NCBI GenBank assembly: GCA_900554955.1
Contig: USJH01000050.1
Span: forward strand, 1-7,675
Origin: an uncultured Clostridia bacterium
GTDB taxonomy: Bacteria; Bacillota; Clostridia; Christensenellales; UBA1242
Reading direction: 5' to 3'
Length of the DNA: 7,675 nt
Part shown: positions 7,201 through 7,675 of the stretch, in pieces
Numbering within the stretch: position 1 is the stretch's first letter
Layout: each line of letters begins with the position of its first letter
Notes under the pieces: generated by a model
What the model saw: only the letters and a program-made list of their open reading frames with translations
What the model was told of the DNA's origin: nothing
The model's database searches: none
Program-made: the position numbers and the translations under genes

Positions 7201-7675
7201 TGTGATGTTTGAGAACCAAGTTTGTTTAACTTTAACAACATAGCCCTTTTTGATCACAGCAGAAATTGTTACAAGATTGTTTGCAGTGATATTTTCAACA
7301 CTATAATATTTACCATTTGTATATTCTGTGCTGTTTGATTCGGTTTTTGCAAGTTCACCAAAAGTAGAACCAACAACACTGCAAGAATTTACAATATATT
7401 CCATTGTTGGAGCAATTGCAAAGTTAAGAGAAGATCCAACAAGAACATAATTGATGAGGCTGTTTTCTTTTTCTTCAAAGTCGTTTGAAGCATTAGTATC
7501 AACACCTTCAATTTGTCCATAGGTTACAAGAACTTTATTCATTGAGGCACTCATGCTTTTTGAAATTCTCAAGCTGTCAACTCTTTGAGTAGAGTCAAAT
7601 ATAATGTCGGCATTTTGAATGTCTGAAACAACTTTATTTGCTCGAACATATCTTGCTTCGAAGAAGCCTTCAGCA
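4111..7675 (-). CDS. Giant repeat-containing putative surface protein, upstream (N-terminal-side) part, 5' end outside window
   Basis: This frame is open from the window edge at 7675 down to a stop at 4111-4113. A TTG at 7570-7572 could be called a start, but the same frame continues upstream with similar protein (FFEARYVRAN at about 7636-7665), so the true start lies outside the window. The product is rich in Ser, Thr, Asn and Tyr and looks like alternating beta strands. It contains serial modules with an aromatic-rich turn (YNYFIGFFVNG, GYKFVGL, RYLFIGWFNNG, KFDGFYLYDG) followed by a closing strand (EARYTD, AAIYEK, VVYFKP, VAKFIK, CVDFEQ, VAKFES). This pattern is known from Listeria-Bacteroides/InlB B-type repeats of secreted and surface proteins. 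No signal peptide, membrane segment or catalytic motif is visible. The last 58 codons (from about 4287 to 4111) are unlike the rest and are the product of a frame break. A role as adhesin or stalk is inference; that the frame is coding is nearly certain. Confidence 0.88.
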   Translation of the reverse strand, partial: AEGFFEARYVRANKVVSDIQNADIIFDSTQRVDSLRISKSMSASMNKVLVTYGQIEGVDTNASNDFEEKENSLINYVLVGSSLNFAIAPTMEYIVNSCSVVGSTFGELAKTESNSTEYTNGKYYSVENITANNLVTISAVIKKGYVVKVKQTWFSNITMTGDGTSIDATSYISVSIGDNTYSALNEIVVSNDTIVSFKNTNVYNYFIGFFVNGQLVTSSEAYEKSINEDLTIEARYTDYNYFAVSSFIENTSSEVSGFDFTLTYKDPKTKQTITIRSIKTVYRIPAGVTAKISVATFASGYKFVGLKTAYIDGTTVKTLTTNSESDIVLTRDLRTERNNQSYFAGLSDDVRLVFIAAIYEKTTIIKVVKDVVVSGDETYITDGEGKNVTKEQFDGMFNISLTYTDPAGNINTISTSSKSELSRIEIEKGSSFTIIPSLDSTISHRYMIYDFDFKVSGYSRKELVTANADGSYYVAGDESFSDLVFVVYFKPCNQVTLVKEVLGSPDDENISIDYSYVNSNNATEEGVLRFDSETEFNLKEGGAFTLTANIADENRYLFIGWFNNGKLVSTEKTVTEKDITDPNTVVAKFIKIVVIDNISRFLIDVNGNEHDFTSSTDFGDVYVTGNFIEGNSYSVKTKTLAEIKADLKKGVKIVAGTKLSLATNHYSGYSFYRFRVISNGTYNEYSLQNNNANIESDGHSAVTTPIDGDIEICVDFEQPYNITYFVSTSNTEGVSNNGFIINQSTSKNYYSYTSYKRFTFVGTLESGYVLDSVEVNRKTVQVSESDNVYTVTIPNEFIGKALVVKINVSKETTVSVYVSFDGISDAAKFGNLGQFNIAINGSYYALPSRTTMMFPPSHIKANEKVKVKVDYANGLSYTYNGITYKFDGFYLYDGTSTSTSISPILYENTFEFIANKDIAIVAKFESSKMPASIVTRYYNDNGESDFVGWFARINNPDDTNYYEDILISSSYSDKAKLNGKYSLVYAKYQTSTSETIQINGNDAKEGHAVVYSSSDLALSSKTNISVSADNKIIAVTNVYGTIQASFIASAGYEITNGGSKSCTVVKKIYNFTVITKQNRVDSNKITLGTGKDTVSISEQSKSVSLTLRIPSGINSSFFANITESTINQTFRSYSLFQAVRLSVCSMPFQTLKSSLDSESQLTEIQQPILKTSWILSFQKLLQFQLKF
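4265..4309 (-). other. Frame break inside the giant gene (apparent loss of one base)
   Basis: Upstream of here the good frame reads ANITESTINQT; downstream the good frame is the neighbouring one, reading QKLFTVPSGSIISLFYA. The downstream frame is closed by a TGA at 4307-4309, and the upstream frame turns into atypical sequence after about 4288, so the break lies between these points. The coding strand reads CAAACTTTCAG. One extra T in the TTT run (4286-4288) would give CAA ACT TTT CAG and restore a continuous protein, so a one-base deletion in this short run is the simplest explanation. The site does not fit the usual X XXY YYZ slippery heptamer in the upstream frame (A ACT TTC), so programmed -1 frameshifting is unlikely. 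Whether it is a sequencing error or a real mutation cannot be told from the sequence. Confidence 0.85.
4711..4893 (-). repeat. Short InlB B-like module 8 (protein repeat)
   Basis: Only about 61 residues: a lead strand ASIVTRYY, the turn ESDFVGWFARINN, a spacer with two Asp-Asp or Asn-rich loops, and a closing strand KYSLVYAKYQ. It keeps the F-V-G-W-F turn, so this looks like the minimal unit that other modules enlarge by insertions. Confidence 0.5.
4894..5238 (-). repeat. InlB B-like module 7 (protein repeat)
   Basis: About 115 residues, opening with TVSVYVSFDGISD. The core is IKANEKVKVKVDYANG, then YKFDGFYLYDG, followed by a Ser/Thr spacer (TSTSTSISP) and the closing strand NKDIAIVAKFESS. 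The stretch between modules 5 and 7 (5239-5517, opening NITYFVSTSN and containing LESGYVLDSVEVN) is probably another, more diverged module, but it lacks a clear turn motif. Confidence 0.5.
5107..5112. repeat. C6 homopolymer in the coding strand (G6 on plus strand)
   Basis: Six consecutive C on the coding strand encode the Pro-Pro of MMFPPSHIK. It is the longest G or C run I see in the window; the others reach four. CCC is otherwise a rare Pro codon here, where CCA is used most. The frame is intact across it. Confidence 0.7.
5518..5898 (-). repeat. InlB B-like module 5 (protein repeat, long form)
   Basis: About 127 residues. After a leader (VVIDNISRFLIDVNGNEHDF) the core reads VKIVAGTKLSLATN, then GYSFYRFRVISNG, and closes with DGDIEICVDFEQP. 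The turn has lost Gly and Trp (FYRFRV) but keeps GYSF and NG. It holds one of the few Cys residues of the protein. Confidence 0.5.
5899..6201 (-). repeat. InlB B-like / Flg_new-like module 4 (clearest copy)
   Basis: About 101 residues, opening with NQVTLVKEVLGSPD. The core matches the family best of all copies: FNLKEGGAFTLTANI, then RYLFIGWFNNGKLVS, then a charged TEKDITDPN stretch and the closing strand TVVAKFIKI. The F-I-G-W-F-N-N-G motif is the classic turn of Listeria-Bacteroides repeats. The Trp codon is TGG. Confidence 0.65.
6202..6588 (-). repeat. InlB B-like module 3 (protein repeat, long form)
   Basis: About 129 residues, opening with TTIIKVVKDVVVSGD. Its core is IEIEKGSSFTIIP, then HRYMIYDFDFKVSG, closing with DLVFVVYFKP. 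The FxGW turn is replaced by MIYDFDF, so this copy is diverged, but strand order and the closing strand are kept. Spacing between closing strands (130 residues) is close to that of module 2. Confidence 0.5.
6589..6963 (-). repeat. InlB B-like module 2 (protein repeat, long form)
   Basis: About 125 residues. An extra leading segment (YNYFAVSSFIENTSSEVSGF) precedes the core. The core has YRIPAGVTAKISV, then GYKFVGLKTAYIDG, and closes with VRLVFIAAIYEK. The 'G-V-T-A-K-I-S-V' strand before a GY-x-F turn is typical of the family. An insertion of about 25 residues (TLTTNSES to GLSDD) sits between the turn and the closing strand. Confidence 0.55.
6595..6612. repeat. 18-base direct repeat, copy 2
   Basis: TTCATAGATTGCAGCAAT, identical to 1595-1612, encodes the IAAIYE closing strand of module 2. 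The flanking DNA is not alike, so it marks a shared protein motif rather than a mobile or recombination site. Confidence 0.75.
6964..7143 (-). repeat. InlB B-like / Flg_new-like module 1 (protein repeat)
   Basis: About 60 residues. The unit has a strand pair (EIVVSNDTIVSFKN), the turn YNYFIGFFVNGQLV and the closing strand DLTIEARYTD. The order 'constant-x-G turn, F-I/V-G-F/W, NG, then hydrophobic-x-A-x-F/Y' matches the known signature of divergent InlB B-repeats. This is one of the two clearest modules in the window. Confidence 0.6.

Noticed and set aside
1..7675. CRISPR array, insertion sequence, tRNA or rRNA
   Set aside because: No regularly spaced identical repeats, no terminal inverted repeats or transposase motifs, and no RNA-gene signatures were seen; the whole window is accounted for by one coding frame.

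Overview
The window lies entirely inside one giant minus-strand gene. Both ends of the gene are outside the window, and no intergenic space, RNA gene, promoter, terminator or second gene can be supported. Joining the two open frames gives about 2,558 codons of one continuous kind of protein. It is rich in Ser, Thr, Asn, Tyr and Ile, poor in Cys and Trp, and strongly beta-strand-like. It is built from diverged modules of roughly 60-200 residues that resemble the Listeria-Bacteroides / InlB B-repeat superfamily (Flg_new and 'divergent InlB B-repeat' types). Such modules usually form stalks of large secreted or surface-attached proteins, so a surface adhesin or stalk protein is the best inference. 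No signal peptide, sorting motif or anchor is inside the window to prove it.

Layout, read in the direction of transcription (high to low coordinates): 7675-4289 is one open frame that continues upstream of the window and carries the clearest modules. Their closing strands read like EARYTD, AAIYEK, VAKFIK, CVDFEQ and VAKFES, and some have an FxGW/FxGF turn. Near 4286-4288 the sensible reading frame jumps by one base. The original frame then runs 58 codons of out-of-character sequence to a stop at 4111-4113, while the real protein sequence continues in the neighbouring frame. From 4288 to position 1 that second frame has no stop for 1,429 codons. It carries more, but more diverged, modules as far as about 1275, then a stretch with no module I recognise.

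Organism: the DNA is AT-rich, uses mostly AGA for Arg and TGG for Trp, and has no in-frame TGA over thousands of codons. This suggests a low-GC Firmicutes/Tenericutes-type bacterium with the standard bacterial code (TGA = stop), possibly an uncultured gut lineage. That is inference from composition and protein style only.

The main points of interest are the size of the protein, the single clean frame break between two otherwise undamaged halves (assembly error, recent mutation or phase variation), an isolated C6 tract in the coding strand, and the strong divergence between modules. I see no sign of a multi-gene system in this window.
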